64,000 bases of DNA, taken from NCBI GenBank assembly GCA_963843605.1, contig CAWJLA010000004.1, positions 310,001 through 374,000 on the forward strand, written 5' to 3'. The position numbers and the translations under genes were made by a program. The notes under the pieces were generated by a model that searched no databases, was not told the DNA's origin, and saw only the letters and a program-made list of their open reading frames with translations. Within the stretch, counting starts at the first letter, position 1; the number at the start of each line of letters is the position of its first letter. Of the stretch, positions 9,425-18,208 are shown one piece after another. This DNA is from FEN-1297 sp963843605. GTDB taxonomy: Bacteria; Bacteroidota; Ignavibacteria; Ignavibacteriales; Ignavibacteriaceae.

Positions 9425-11443
9425 TTATGATTCAATCAATTTATTTTTATATTTATGTGTTTGATGCATCCGCTTGTCTTCAGCCGTAATTATTTTAAAC
9501 CTGTGAATTAATACATGCAGATTATTCATCAGTTCATTCAGTTTTTCGGTTGACATCGCAATTTTTTTTATTCCTTCGGAGCTTTCCCTGGATATATTAT
9601 TTATGCCTTCAATATTCTTACTTATTTGTTCGGCTGTTGCCGATTGTTCTTCGCTGGCGCTTGCTACCATCGTTACTTCATCCAATACATGATTGGATGC
9701 CCCTATTATTTCTTTAAGAGATTCACCTGCTTTATTAGCCATTTCACGTCCTTTCTCCACTTCCTCTGTCCCCAGTTCTATTGATACAACCGCTTCGACG
9801 GTGTCTTTCTGTATATTCTTTATCATCTGCGAAATTTCTTTTGTTGCCTTTGTAGTTTTCTCGGCAAGCTTTCTTACTTCATCGGCAACCACCGCAAATC
9901 CTCTTCCGGCTTCACCCGCTCTGGCGGCCTCAATAGCCGCGTTTAATGCCAGAAGGTTTGTCTGATCCGCTATGTCGTTAATTACTTGAATAATTTCACC
10001 GATCTGATTGCTGTTGCTTCCGAGCTGCTTAACGGTTTCTGCTGCTTTTGTTACAACTTCTGCAATCTTTTCCATTCCTTTTACCGTACTTTGTACTACC
10101 CTTCCGCCTTCCGATGCTATTTCCCCGGCCTTCTTGGCATTCTCTGCCGCTCTTCCGGCATTTTTTGTAGTCTCATTAATTGTTTTGGTTACCTGATCGA
10201 TAGCCGCGGCTACTTCCGAAGTTTGAGATGCTTGTTCCTCTACTCCTGCCGCTATTTCCTCAATGCTGTTCGAAATTTGATGCGAGGAATCGCTTGTTTC
10301 TTCGATGGCATTTGAAAAATGGGATAAAGCTTCTGTCATTGATTCGATAACCTTATTGGTGCTTTCTTTGATAGTATAAAAATCACCGTTATATTCTCCT
10401 TCAAGCCGCACAGTAAAATCGCCCTCGGAAATTTTTGAAAGGATTTTTGAGTTTGCTTCTATCGGAAAGCAAAATGCATCCATGGTTTCATTAAAGCCTT
10501 TAACAATTTTTCGGAAATCGCCGGAATGATTTTCTTCATTAACTCTCTTATACAAATCTCCGCTTTTTGCCGCCACGGCCAGACTGTTTACATCTTTTAT
10601 CAGGGATGAAATACTGTTTTCCATTGTAAGCATAGCACGGCCCAATGTATCGTTATCCGAAAGCAGTGAAACTTCGGCGGAAAGATTTCCTTTGGCTATC
10701 TCTCCTGCTACCTGGCTTTGACCTTTAAGGGCGGTCTGTAATTTTTTAATCGAAGAAGATAAAATACCCAGTTCATCGTTTCTGGATATTTCCTTAATAT
10801 CGCTAATATCTCCGGTAGCAAGCTTTTTAATTTGATTAACCGACAATATCAGATCTTTGATAACTTGTTTCTTCAGAAAAATCATTAATACAAAAAAAGA
10901 AAGAACTATTGCGCCGAGTGTAATCAGTATTGCCGCAAATCTTTGGTTGATTATGGCTGCGTAATCATCGTTGACCGAGTAGCGCAGACTTATTATTGCC
11001 AGGGGATCGTTTTCTTTTGCATCATGACATTTCACGCATGTCTTTTCGGCCAGAATCGGTTTTATAATTCTGCAAATATCTTCTTTTTTATAAACTTCTT
11101 CAGTGATTTTTGATTTACGGGAGATAAGTACATTTTTCTCCTCCTGGTCCATTAGTTTCTCACTGCCCGCTGTTATTTTATCCGTAGGTATAATTCTTAA
11201 TTCGCGCACATTTTCAATATTTTTGGATCTGTTTATATAGTCGCTTACATCATTTATTCCCTGTTCCATGCAAAACTTAATAGATTGAGAAATTGCTTCC
11301 GAGGTTTCGTTAACATTCTTTTTTATTTCCGACTTCTGATTATTCTCTACATTATTCAAAAGAAAAATTAACATAAATGCAAGAGTTATCACCAGCGATC
11401 CGGCAACAATTAACCCTGTTCTTCTTGAAATTGAAAGTTTCAT
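9425..11443 (-). CDS. Methyl-accepting chemotaxis protein with haem c-type sensor domain
   Basis: A 672-residue chemoreceptor. Membrane segments lie at about residues 9-30 and 168-190. The periplasmic loop between them carries C-V-K-C-H (136-140), a c-type haem attachment motif, in a Tll0287/DUF3365-like setting, so the receptor may sense redox state or a gas such as NO or O2. HAMP and HAMP-like segments follow (about 190-340). The cytoplasmic signalling hairpin contains DIADQTNLLALNAAIEAARA and GFAVVADEVRKLAEK, the CheA/CheW contact region. In this class the receptor controls CheA kinase activity and so flagellar or other motility outputs. No che genes are nearby, so it is an orphan receptor gene. 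The start at 11443 gives a normal signal-anchor. Confidence 0.92.
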   Translation of the reverse strand: MKLSISRRTGLIVAGSLVITLAFMLIFLLNNVENNQKSEIKKNVNETSEAISQSIKFCMEQGINDVSDYINRSKNIENVRELRIIPTDKITAGSEKLMDQEEKNVLISRKSKITEEVYKKEDICRIIKPILAEKTCVKCHDAKENDPLAIISLRYSVNDDYAAIINQRFAAILITLGAIVLSFFVLMIFLKKQVIKDLILSVNQIKKLATGDISDIKEISRNDELGILSSSIKKLQTALKGQSQVAGEIAKGNLSAEVSLLSDNDTLGRAMLTMENSISSLIKDVNSLAVAAKSGDLYKRVNEENHSGDFRKIVKGFNETMDAFCFPIEANSKILSKISEGDFTVRLEGEYNGDFYTIKESTNKVIESMTEALSHFSNAIEETSDSSHQISNSIEEIAAGVEEQASQTSEVAAAIDQVTKTINETTKNAGRAAENAKKAGEIASEGGRVVQSTVKGMEKIAEVVTKAAETVKQLGSNSNQIGEIIQVINDIADQTNLLALNAAIEAARAGEAGRGFAVVADEVRKLAEKTTKATKEISQMIKNIQKDTVEAVVSIELGTEEVEKGREMANKAGESLKEIIGASNHVLDEVTMVASASEEQSATAEQISKNIEGINNISRESSEGIKKIAMSTEKLNELMNNLHVLIHRFKIITAEDKRMHQTHKYKNKLIES

Positions 11444-11945
11444 TCTACCTTACCTGATTATATGTATAGTCGATCTGATGATTTACTTATCTCATTAAAA
11501 ACCATTGAAATTTCAACACTAGGGATAATTTGCGGGATAAATTGTGCAGGAAGTGTACTTGATTTTAATGCAGTACTGCCCCTATCTTATTGATTCTTTA
11601 ACGAATCACCACTATTTAATCCAAAGATTTTTAATTTCTAATTATTATTATCGGTAAAAGGTGTTTAAAATTTAAGCACTTTAGAAAAATTTTTTACCGA
11701 GAACTATATTTGGATCGCCTTAATAATTAAGTATTTACAGTAATTATTAAAAATCTTTAAAAATGTAAAATCAGATCACCGGAAAGACACTGAGAGATCT
11801 TAACTTCGATACAAATGATCTGAAATTTTCGGCAAAACAGACTACTTTTCATTAGACGAAATTCCAAAAGGGATACTGGAAAAATTATTTAAAATAATTC
11901 CGGGACTGGTTCGTCTTAATACTTAAGAAACAGAAAAACCGGTAA
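11444..11945. other. Spacer between divergent MCP and ECF sigma genes
   Basis: About 500 bases, AT-rich, expected to hold the promoters of both flanking genes. I could not identify a convincing promoter. At 11828-11926 a 32-codon open stretch ends in a stop (reading FGKTDYFSLDEIP, then PGLVRLNT). It looks protein-like but has no start codon, so it may be the tail of a lost gene. Confidence 0.35.
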
Positions 11946-12482
11946 ATGACAGAACAAATAAGCAACACCGAAAAAGTTTTTGCGAAAGAAAAAAGAGGAC
12001 TTTTAAGTTATATAAGAATGTTTGTTTCTTCGAAAGAAGAAGCTGAGGATATTTTACAGGAAGTATTTTTCCAATTCATCAACTTTACAAATATCGCTGC
12101 GATTGAGAAGATTAACAGCTGGCTTTTTAAAACTGCAAAAAACAAAATAATAGATAACAGCAGAAAGAAAAAAAACACGAGATTTTCTGAACTTTTTAGT
12201 GAGTTATTATTTGAAGAGGAAACTTTTTCGTTTGAAGACCTTTTACCTTCGCTCACTTTAACTCCTGATGAATTATTTCTGCGCGACGAGTTTAACGAGA
12301 AATTCGAATCGGCGCTTGAAGAACTTCCTAAGGAGCAAAGAGATGTTTTTCTGATGGCAGAGATCGACGGTCTGTCATTTAACGAAATCTCGGAACTAAC
12401 GGGTATAAACGTAAATACTCTTTTATCCAGGAAACATTACGCGGTAAAACAACTAAAGAAAAAATTAAACAAATATATTTAA
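11946..12482 (+). CDS. ECF-type RNA polymerase sigma factor
   Basis: 178 residues, the normal length for extracytoplasmic-function sigma-70 factors. Region 2 is visible near residues 20-70 (EEAEDILQEVFFQFI, then INSWLFKTAKNKIIDNSRKK). Region 4 with its helix-turn-helix is near 120-175 (LPKEQRDVFLMAEIDGLSFN, then GINVNTLLSRKHYAVKQL). It directs RNA polymerase to a specific regulon, probably envelope or stress genes. The stop overlaps the start of the next gene (TAATG), so the two are translationally coupled. The partner is not a recognisable anti-sigma factor of the FecR or zinc-binding type. Confidence 0.93.
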   Translation: MTEQISNTEKVFAKEKRGLLSYIRMFVSSKEEAEDILQEVFFQFINFTNIAAIEKINSWLFKTAKNKIIDNSRKKKNTRFSELFSELLFEEETFSFEDLLPSLTLTPDELFLRDEFNEKFESALEELPKEQRDVFLMAEIDGLSFNEISELTGINVNTLLSRKHYAVKQLKKKLNKYI

Positions 12483-12796
12483 TGGGTAATTATATGCATC
12501 ATGTAAATAGAAAAAAATTTATTCTCAGAGGAATAGCATTCGGGATAACATTCGCTGTTGTTCTGTCTGTTCTAATATTCTTCCTATGGAACTGGCTGAT
12601 GCCGGTTATTTTCAAACTTCCGGAAATAAATATTTTCCAGGCATTCGGAATACTTTTACTTTCAAAAATTCTGTTCCTCGGTTTTCACAGACACGGCGGT
12701 TCGCCATTTAATTTCAAATCCAGGGAGTACTGGATAAAAAGATTCGAAGAAGAACATAAGGCGCACGATGAAAGCATTAACGGCAAAACTGCTTAA
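12482..12796 (+). CDS. Small two-TM membrane protein coupled to the ECF sigma factor
   Basis: 104 residues overlapping the sigma-factor stop by one base. Hydrophobic segments lie at about residues 15-36 and 48-65 with the motif W-N-W-L-M-P between them. A short Arg/His-rich tail follows (GFHRHGG, then YWIKRFEEEHKAHDE). I recall similar small proteins downstream of ECF sigma genes in Bacteroidetes relatives, with no assigned function. By position it could modulate the sigma factor at the inner membrane, but that is inference. Confidence 0.75.
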   Translation: MGNYMHHVNRKKFILRGIAFGITFAVVLSVLIFFLWNWLMPVIFKLPEINIFQAFGILLLSKILFLGFHRHGGSPFNFKSREYWIKRFEEEHKAHDESINGKTA

Positions 12797-12970
12797 GACA
12801 TTTAATTCCGGCGGGCAAAACGGAAATGATGATTTCCCGATTAGGGGAGCAAAATAATATTATTTGCCAACCGGATTAAAATACAAGTGTCTCCCTGTGT
12901 TCGAGGAATAAAATATTTCTTAATGAAGGAATTAAAGAAAATCAATATTAAAATATAACGGTGAAGAAAG

Positions 12971-13183
12971 ATGGATATATTAATTTTAAAAACAGACATA
13001 GAATCGGAAAAAGATACCAAACTTGTAAATAACTATCTTCGTTATTACTACCCGATTAATGATTTAACGGTTGACCTTGGTGATAAAGATAAAGTAATGA
13101 GAATAACCGGGAAAGATTTGAGCCGGAGGGAGGTTGTAAACAAGGTAACCAGCCTAGGCTTCAGATGCGAGGAATTACTTTAA
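12971..13183 (+). CDS. Small HMA-like (ferredoxin-fold) protein without metal-binding cysteines
   Basis: 70 residues with a beta-alpha-beta-beta-alpha-beta pattern: ILILKTDI, a helix KLVNNYLRYY, INDLTVDLG, KVMRITGK, a helix RREVVNKVTSLGF, then CEEL. This resembles heavy-metal-associated/copper-chaperone folds, but the CxxC metal site near the N-terminus is absent. A GAAGAAAG sequence just before the ATG may serve as ribosome-binding site. The ATG is 174 bases after the ECF operon, so it may be a separate unit. Function unknown. Confidence 0.6.
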   Translation: MDILILKTDIESEKDTKLVNNYLRYYYPINDLTVDLGDKDKVMRITGKDLSRREVVNKVTSLGFRCEELL

Positions 13184-13238
13184 TTTTATTTTAATATTAA
13201 CAACCTGATATTTTGGTAGCGGACTAATTTGCTTTTTT

Positions 13239-13302
13239 GTCATAGTGGGAGGAGTCGAAATATGATATTTCTAGATTTGCTCTCGACTTCGCCCGGGATG
13301 AC
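13239..13302. repeat. Imperfect long hairpin of the GTCAT...GAGTCGA dispersed-repeat type
   Basis: GTCATAGTGGGAGGAGTCGA (13239-13258) pairs imperfectly with TCGACTTCGCCCGGGATGAC (13283-13302). The same core (GTCATGCTGAGCGGAGT) recurs at 47415. Such elements are widespread in non-coding DNA of many environmental bacteria and have no known role. It lies between convergent genes, so it could also act in transcript termination or stability. Confidence 0.5.
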
Positions 13303-13386
13303 AACAAATATTACAGTAAGATTTAAGTAAATTAGCCCGCTATCAATATTGTGAATTTGGAATTAGTAAATTCTCGGCTCTATCGG

Positions 13387-13797
13387 TTAATGTATATTAT
13401 TTAAATATCCAAGTGGTGATTTGTCGCCGACGTGCCACACATGTCCGAAAGGATCGGTAAATCTTCCCTGACGATGTACACCCCAGGGTACCTCATATTC
13501 CTTAACTTCACTTACGGCTGCGCCCGTTTTGAGGGCCCGTTCAATAACTTCGTCGGGATTGTCAACGAATAATTCCGCTCTCACCGTTGTAGTACCTATA
13601 TCTGAAGGGGCGGAAAAAGTATTTTTAACTGGTTCGTGCAAAAAGAAAGCCGCGCCTTCAATTTCCAAACCCGCTACCGAACCAAGGCTCCACAATAAAT
13701 TCGCACCGAGCGCCTTGTTATACCATTCTACAGCTGCCTGTGTATCGGGTACCGCCAGCATAAGAGAGATCGAAGGATTGAGAGGCGAAGGACTCAT
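13387..13797 (-). CDS. VOC superfamily protein (glyoxalase/bleomycin-resistance fold)
   Basis: 136 residues of the vicinal-oxygen-chelate fold, two beta-alpha-beta-beta-beta modules. Motifs seen: ISLMLAVPDTQAAVEWYNKALGA at the N-terminus, FFLHEP near the middle, and GRFTDPFGHVWHVG at the C-terminus, which resembles the PhnB/YdfR-type subgroup. The substrate cannot be told from sequence. A strong Shine-Dalgarno (AAAGGAG) precedes the ATG. The gene is monocistronic and divergent from the MFS transporter. Confidence 0.85.
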   Translation of the reverse strand: MSPSPLNPSISLMLAVPDTQAAVEWYNKALGANLLWSLGSVAGLEIEGAAFFLHEPVKNTFSAPSDIGTTTVRAELFVDNPDEVIERALKTGAAVSEVKEYEVPWGVHRQGRFTDPFGHVWHVGDKSPLGYLNNIH

Positions 13798-14045
13798 ATT
13801 ACACTCCTTTCATTAATTATTTTAAATAAAAGCGCTTTATTATATACACACAACCTTATAATTATAAATGATTATTTTCAGAAATTAATAATTATCTTAA
13901 AAATAAAGCAAAACTGTTTGATACTTTGTTTTATCCCACACAATTACAAAGAGCGTATTCTTATAATTTGGACTTCGATCCCGGCCGGATTTTAATTTAC
14001 CCGGGCAAGGGAGATATTAATTTATACTCAATTGAAAACCGCCGC

Positions 14046-15287
14046 ATGAATCATTTAACTAATTCCGGCTCCCTGGAAACAAAGCCCGTTCACCCAAGTT
14101 TATTTATGTTCTTATATTTACCGTTCGGCGTATTGAGCGGATATGTAAGTGTTACATTAGGATTCATGCTAACCAATGCCGGGATACCTTTGGTTGAAGT
14201 TGCTCCCATTATTTCAATTACTTTTATACCCAATATTCTTAAATTCATATGGGCGCCTTTAGTTGATACAACTCTGACAGTAAAGAAATGGTATTTGATC
14301 ACCAACGTTATAACGGCAATAGGCATTATAGTAATCGGTATTTTGCCTTTCAAACACGGGTATCTGACAATAATTACGGTAGTCGTTCTATTAACCAGTT
14401 TTGCAAATTCATTTATAGCAATGGCCACTGAAAGTCTGGTGGCGTATGATATACCTGATAATTTGAAAGGGCGCGCAGGCGGCTGGCTGCAGGCCGGTAA
14501 TCTCGGCGGATTAGGAATAGGCGGAGGCGCGGGTCTGTGGCTGGCGGAAAAGATATCACCTTTAGCCGGAGGAATAATAATAGCATTAGCTTGTTTATTC
14601 TGCAGTTTCGGTTTGCTTCTGCTCAGCGAACCGCCGTCACTTCTCAAAGAAAAAAGTTATTTAAAAACACTTCGCAATTTGAATAAAGATATCTGGAATC
14701 TCTTAAAGTCACGAATGGGTTTTTTAGCGCTCATTTTATGTTTTCTTCCAATCGGTTCCGGTGCGGCCTCTAATTTATGGTCTTCCATATCAAAAGACTG
14801 GAGCGCTTCAGCAAATACTGTGGCGCTTACTGTCGGTGTGGTGGGCGGAATACTTTCGGCAATCGGCTGTCTTGCAGGCGGATGGATATGCGATCTGATG
14901 GATCGTAAAAAAGCGTACATACTGTTCGGTATGATACAGGCTCTCTGTGCCCTGTCAATGGCTTTTAGTCCAAAGACACAGCTAATGTTTATCATCTGGA
15001 CATCACTTTATGCGGTAAGTACGGGACTTACATTTGCAGGGTTCAGCGCATTTGTTCTGGAGGCCATAGGAAAAGGCGCGGCGGCAACTAAGTACAATGT
15101 CTTTGCTTCCCTTTCCAATGCCCCGATTTACTACATGATTTTTATTGATGAATGGGCGCATATCAAATGGGGCGCGTTCGGCATGTTGACCGCGGAAGTT
15201 ATTATGGCTTTGCTGGGATCGATTATGTTTATTTCGGTATTTGTATTGGTTAATAAAAAGACGCCTGTCGCCGAAGTTGGGAATTGA
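14046..15287 (+). CDS. MFS transporter, AmpG/acetyl-CoA-transporter-like
   Basis: 413 residues from the chosen ATG at 14046, with about 12 hydrophobic segments beginning at FLYLPFGVLSGYVSVTLGFM. The N-terminal half, with GIPLVEVAPI, FIPNILKFIWAPLVD and a W-Y-L loop, resembles the AmpG/SLC33 branch of the major facilitator superfamily. It therefore may carry a muropeptide or nucleotide-type solute; substrate unproven. A longer reading frame exists back to a TTG at 13926, but those 40 residues are not membrane-like and lack a ribosome-binding site, so I prefer the ATG. Confidence 0.85.
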   Translation: MNHLTNSGSLETKPVHPSLFMFLYLPFGVLSGYVSVTLGFMLTNAGIPLVEVAPIISITFIPNILKFIWAPLVDTTLTVKKWYLITNVITAIGIIVIGILPFKHGYLTIITVVVLLTSFANSFIAMATESLVAYDIPDNLKGRAGGWLQAGNLGGLGIGGGAGLWLAEKISPLAGGIIIALACLFCSFGLLLLSEPPSLLKEKSYLKTLRNLNKDIWNLLKSRMGFLALILCFLPIGSGAASNLWSSISKDWSASANTVALTVGVVGGILSAIGCLAGGWICDLMDRKKAYILFGMIQALCALSMAFSPKTQLMFIIWTSLYAVSTGLTFAGFSAFVLEAIGKGAAATKYNVFASLSNAPIYYMIFIDEWAHIKWGAFGMLTAEVIMALLGSIMFISVFVLVNKKTPVAEVGN

Positions 15288-15826
15288 AGAAACACAGTAA
15301 TGACACATCAATCGTAAAGGCTCCATTAAACTTTTGCTGGTTTTTTATCTTTGCAAAATAAAGAGAATTTCCTCAGCAGTTTTAATTGGCTTACCGCGTA
15401 TTGCATCCGCTCATTTTGGGTGACAATAAAGGAGTCCTATTATTCCGGCAATAATAAACTACATTACTTCTATTCGTCTAAACAGCATCGGCGGATCTTG
15501 CTCATTCTGCTGCAGCAAAGTTGAATGCTTTCCATATAGACATTCAATATTATTTGATCGCTTGTTTTTGTTAAAAGCTGTCTATTGTAAAATCTTTAGG
15601 AATTATAGAAATACGTTTTATCTTTTGTTAATAAAATTACAGTTAGTCCGCTGAAAATATGCTGTTGATTTGAATGTGCTCTTATACATTGTTTAACTAA
15701 AAACTATTATGTAAATTCTTTGCAGCTAAGGGGATTAAATTGGACCGACAAATAAATAAAATTTATTAATAAAGATTATTGTAAAGTTTACTTTAAAAAT
15801 AATTTATTAACAATGAGGGATAAAAA
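15288..15826. other. katG upstream region
   Basis: About 540 bases without a supported gene, strongly AT-rich in the last 120 bases. The katG ribosome-binding site is GAGGGAT shortly before the ATG at 15827. See the palindrome entry for a possible operator. Confidence 0.4.
15755..15780. promoter_or_regulatory. AT-rich palindromes upstream of katG, possible Fur/PerR-type operator
   Basis: A perfect 6-1-6 palindrome AATAAAATTTATT (15755-15767) is followed by a 5-3-5 one, AATAAAGATTATT (15768-15780), 47 to 72 bases before the katG start. KatG genes are often controlled by PerR or OxyR, and PerR boxes are AT-rich inverted repeats. In such AT-rich DNA this could be chance. Confidence 0.2.
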
Positions 15827-18046
15827 ATGGAAAAAGATGCACATCCGGATAAATCGAAGTCAAATGTTAATGATGAAAGTAAATGCCCGGTTATAGGGCA
15901 TAGCGCCGGCGGCGGCACTTCAAACCGCGACTGGTGGCCGAATAAATTGAATTTACACATACTCCGTCAGCACTCTTCCCTATCCAATCCGATGGGAGAA
16001 GAATTCAACTACACTGAGGAGTTCAAGACACTCGACTTGAATGCGGTGAAAAAAGATCTATTCGATCTGATGACTAAATCCCAGGACTGGTGGCCGGCCG
16101 ACTTCGGTCATTACGGACCTTTCTTCATTCGTATGGCATGGCACAGCGCAGGCACTTACCGCATTGCCGACGGCCGAGGCGGCGGCGGCACAGGCGCCCA
16201 GCGCTTTGAACCGCTCAACAGCTGGCCCGACAATGTGAACCTTGATAAAGCACGCAGGTTAATTTGGCCTGTTAAACAGAAATACGGCAGAAAAATATCA
16301 TGGGGCGATCTGATAATACTTGCGGGTAACTGTGCCCTCGAGTCGATGGGCTTTAAGACTTTCGGATTCGGCGGAGGACGTAAAGATATTTGGGAACCTC
16401 TGGAAGACATTTACTGGGGTTCTGAAGGTGAATGGCTAGCAGATAAGCGGTATACAGGTGACCGCGATCTGGAAAATCCTCTTGCCGCCGTTCAGATGGG
16501 TTTGATCTATGTAAACCCTGAAGGTCCGAACGGAAATCCCGACCCGGTTGCGGCTGCCCGTGATATTCGTGAGACCTTTAAGCGCATGGCTATGAATGAT
16601 GAAGAAACCGTAGCGCTTATCGCCGGCGGACATACATTCGGCAAAACCCACGGCGCGGCAGATCCGAATAAATACGTTGGCCCTGAACCTGCAAGTGCAG
16701 GCATTGAAGAACAAGGCCTCGGATGGAAAAGCAGTTTTGGCACGGGAAGCGGTGATGACACAATTGGCGGCGGCCCGGAAGTTACCTGGACCACATCACC
16801 TACAAAGTGGAGCAACAACTTCTTTGAGATTTTATTCGGCTTTGAATGGGAATTAACTAAGAGCCCGGCAGGTGCTAAACAATGGGTTGCAAAGAACGGT
16901 CCGAATACAATACCGGACGCTCACGATCCGTCAAAGAAACATCCGCCGACTATGCTTACAACTGATCTATCGCTTCGATTCGATCCTGCTTACGAAAAAA
17001 TTTCAAGACGCTTCTATGAGCATCCAGACGAGTTCGCGGACGCGTTTGCAAGGGCATGGTTTAAACTTACTCATAGAGATATGGGCCCTAAAGCCCGTTA
17101 CCTTGGTCCGGAAGTCCCGAAAGAGGACTTACTCTGGCAGGACCCTATACCTGCCGCAACATATAAACGGATAAACTCCAAAGATATCGCAGAACTGAAA
17201 AGCAAGATACTTGAATCGGGACTGTCCGTTTCTCAACTGGTATCCACAGCCTGGGCATCGGCATCAACTTTCCGGGGTTCGGATAAACGCGGCGGCGCGA
17301 ACGGTGCGCGAATTCAACTGGCACCTCAGAAAGATTGGGAAGTTAATAACCCGGCTCAACTCGCGAAAGTTTTGAAGAAACTTAAAGGTATCCAAAAAGA
17401 GTTCAACAGCGCCCAGTCCGGAGGAAAAATGGTTTCGCTCGCCGATCTTATTGTCCTAGGCGGATGCGCCGGAGTTGAGAAGGCAGCTAAAAATGCAGGT
17501 CTTAATGTGAAGGTACCTTTTACACCGGGACGCGGCGATGCATTGCAGAAGCAGACTGATGTAGAATCATTTGCCGTTCTCGAACCGTTCGCGGACGGAT
17601 TCCGTAATTACCTGAAGGCTAAGTATGCCGTGTCTGCGGAGGAAATGCTGATTGACCGTGCACAACTGCTGACACTTACCCCGCCGGAGATGACGGTTCT
17701 TATCGGCGGTATGCGCGTCCTTAATACTAATTTTGATCATTCACAACACGGCGTCTTCACCAAACGGCCGGAAACGCTTTCAAACGACTTCTTCGTTAAT
17801 CTGCTTGATCTCGGCACTAAGTGGAACGCAACTTCCGAATCCGGCGATACTTTTGAAGGCCGCGACCGTAAAACAAACGAAGTAAAATGGACAGGCACCC
17901 GCGTAGATCTCATTTTCGGTTCTAACTCCGAACTTAGGGCTCTGGCAGAAGTGTACGGAAGTTCAGACGCAAAAGAGAAATTCGTGAAGGACTTTGTGGC
18001 TGCATGGAATAAGGTTATGAATCTTGACCGTTTTGATCTGGCCTGA
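15827..18046 (+). CDS. katG: Catalase-peroxidase
   Basis: 739 residues, full family length. It is a bifunctional haem enzyme that removes hydrogen peroxide by catalase and peroxidase reactions. Distal pocket residues Arg102, Trp105 and His106 lie in FFIRMAWHSAGTYR; proximal His269 lies in IAGGHTFGKTHG. The Met-Tyr-Trp covalent adduct needed for catalase activity can be formed by Trp105, Tyr228 (MGLIYVNPEG) and Met254 (FKRMAMND). The second, non-haem domain is also present. No signal peptide, so cytoplasmic. It has its own upstream region and a strong terminator, so it is a single-gene unit. Confidence 0.98.
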   Translation: MEKDAHPDKSKSNVNDESKCPVIGHSAGGGTSNRDWWPNKLNLHILRQHSSLSNPMGEEFNYTEEFKTLDLNAVKKDLFDLMTKSQDWWPADFGHYGPFFIRMAWHSAGTYRIADGRGGGGTGAQRFEPLNSWPDNVNLDKARRLIWPVKQKYGRKISWGDLIILAGNCALESMGFKTFGFGGGRKDIWEPLEDIYWGSEGEWLADKRYTGDRDLENPLAAVQMGLIYVNPEGPNGNPDPVAAARDIRETFKRMAMNDEETVALIAGGHTFGKTHGAADPNKYVGPEPASAGIEEQGLGWKSSFGTGSGDDTIGGGPEVTWTTSPTKWSNNFFEILFGFEWELTKSPAGAKQWVAKNGPNTIPDAHDPSKKHPPTMLTTDLSLRFDPAYEKISRRFYEHPDEFADAFARAWFKLTHRDMGPKARYLGPEVPKEDLLWQDPIPAATYKRINSKDIAELKSKILESGLSVSQLVSTAWASASTFRGSDKRGGANGARIQLAPQKDWEVNNPAQLAKVLKKLKGIQKEFNSAQSGGKMVSLADLIVLGGCAGVEKAAKNAGLNVKVPFTPGRGDALQKQTDVESFAVLEPFADGFRNYLKAKYAVSAEEMLIDRAQLLTLTPPEMTVLIGGMRVLNTNFDHSQHGVFTKRPETLSNDFFVNLLDLGTKWNATSESGDTFEGRDRKTNEVKWTGTRVDLIFGSNSELRALAEVYGSSDAKEKFVKDFVAAWNKVMNLDRFDLA

Positions 18047-18084
18047 TTTCGGCTCTATTAATGGGCAAGATATTCCATCATTAA

Positions 18085-18122
18085 ATAAAAAAAAGGCGGC
18101 CCGGAAACAGGCCGCCTTTTTA
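18085..18122 (+). terminator. Rho-independent terminator after katG
   Basis: Stem GGCGGCC (18095-18101) with GGCCGCC (18110-18116), loop of 8, preceded by an A-run and followed by a T-run. The A/T flanks make it able to work for the converging minus-strand gene as well. Confidence 0.9.
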
Positions 18123-18208
18123 TAATACAATCGCAATACCGATCCGATTATTCTTACTAACAATAATCTTTTTTTCTGTGAAAAATATTAAACTAAAATT
18201 GGTTTAAA

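Noticed and set aside
13926..14045. Forty extra residues at the N-terminus of the MFS transporter from a TTG start
   Set aside because: Not membrane-like, no ribosome-binding site, and a usable ATG lies just before the first helix.
14090..14647. 185-residue minus-strand frame opposite the MFS transporter
   Set aside because: Antisense shadow; the plus strand encodes the transporter helices.
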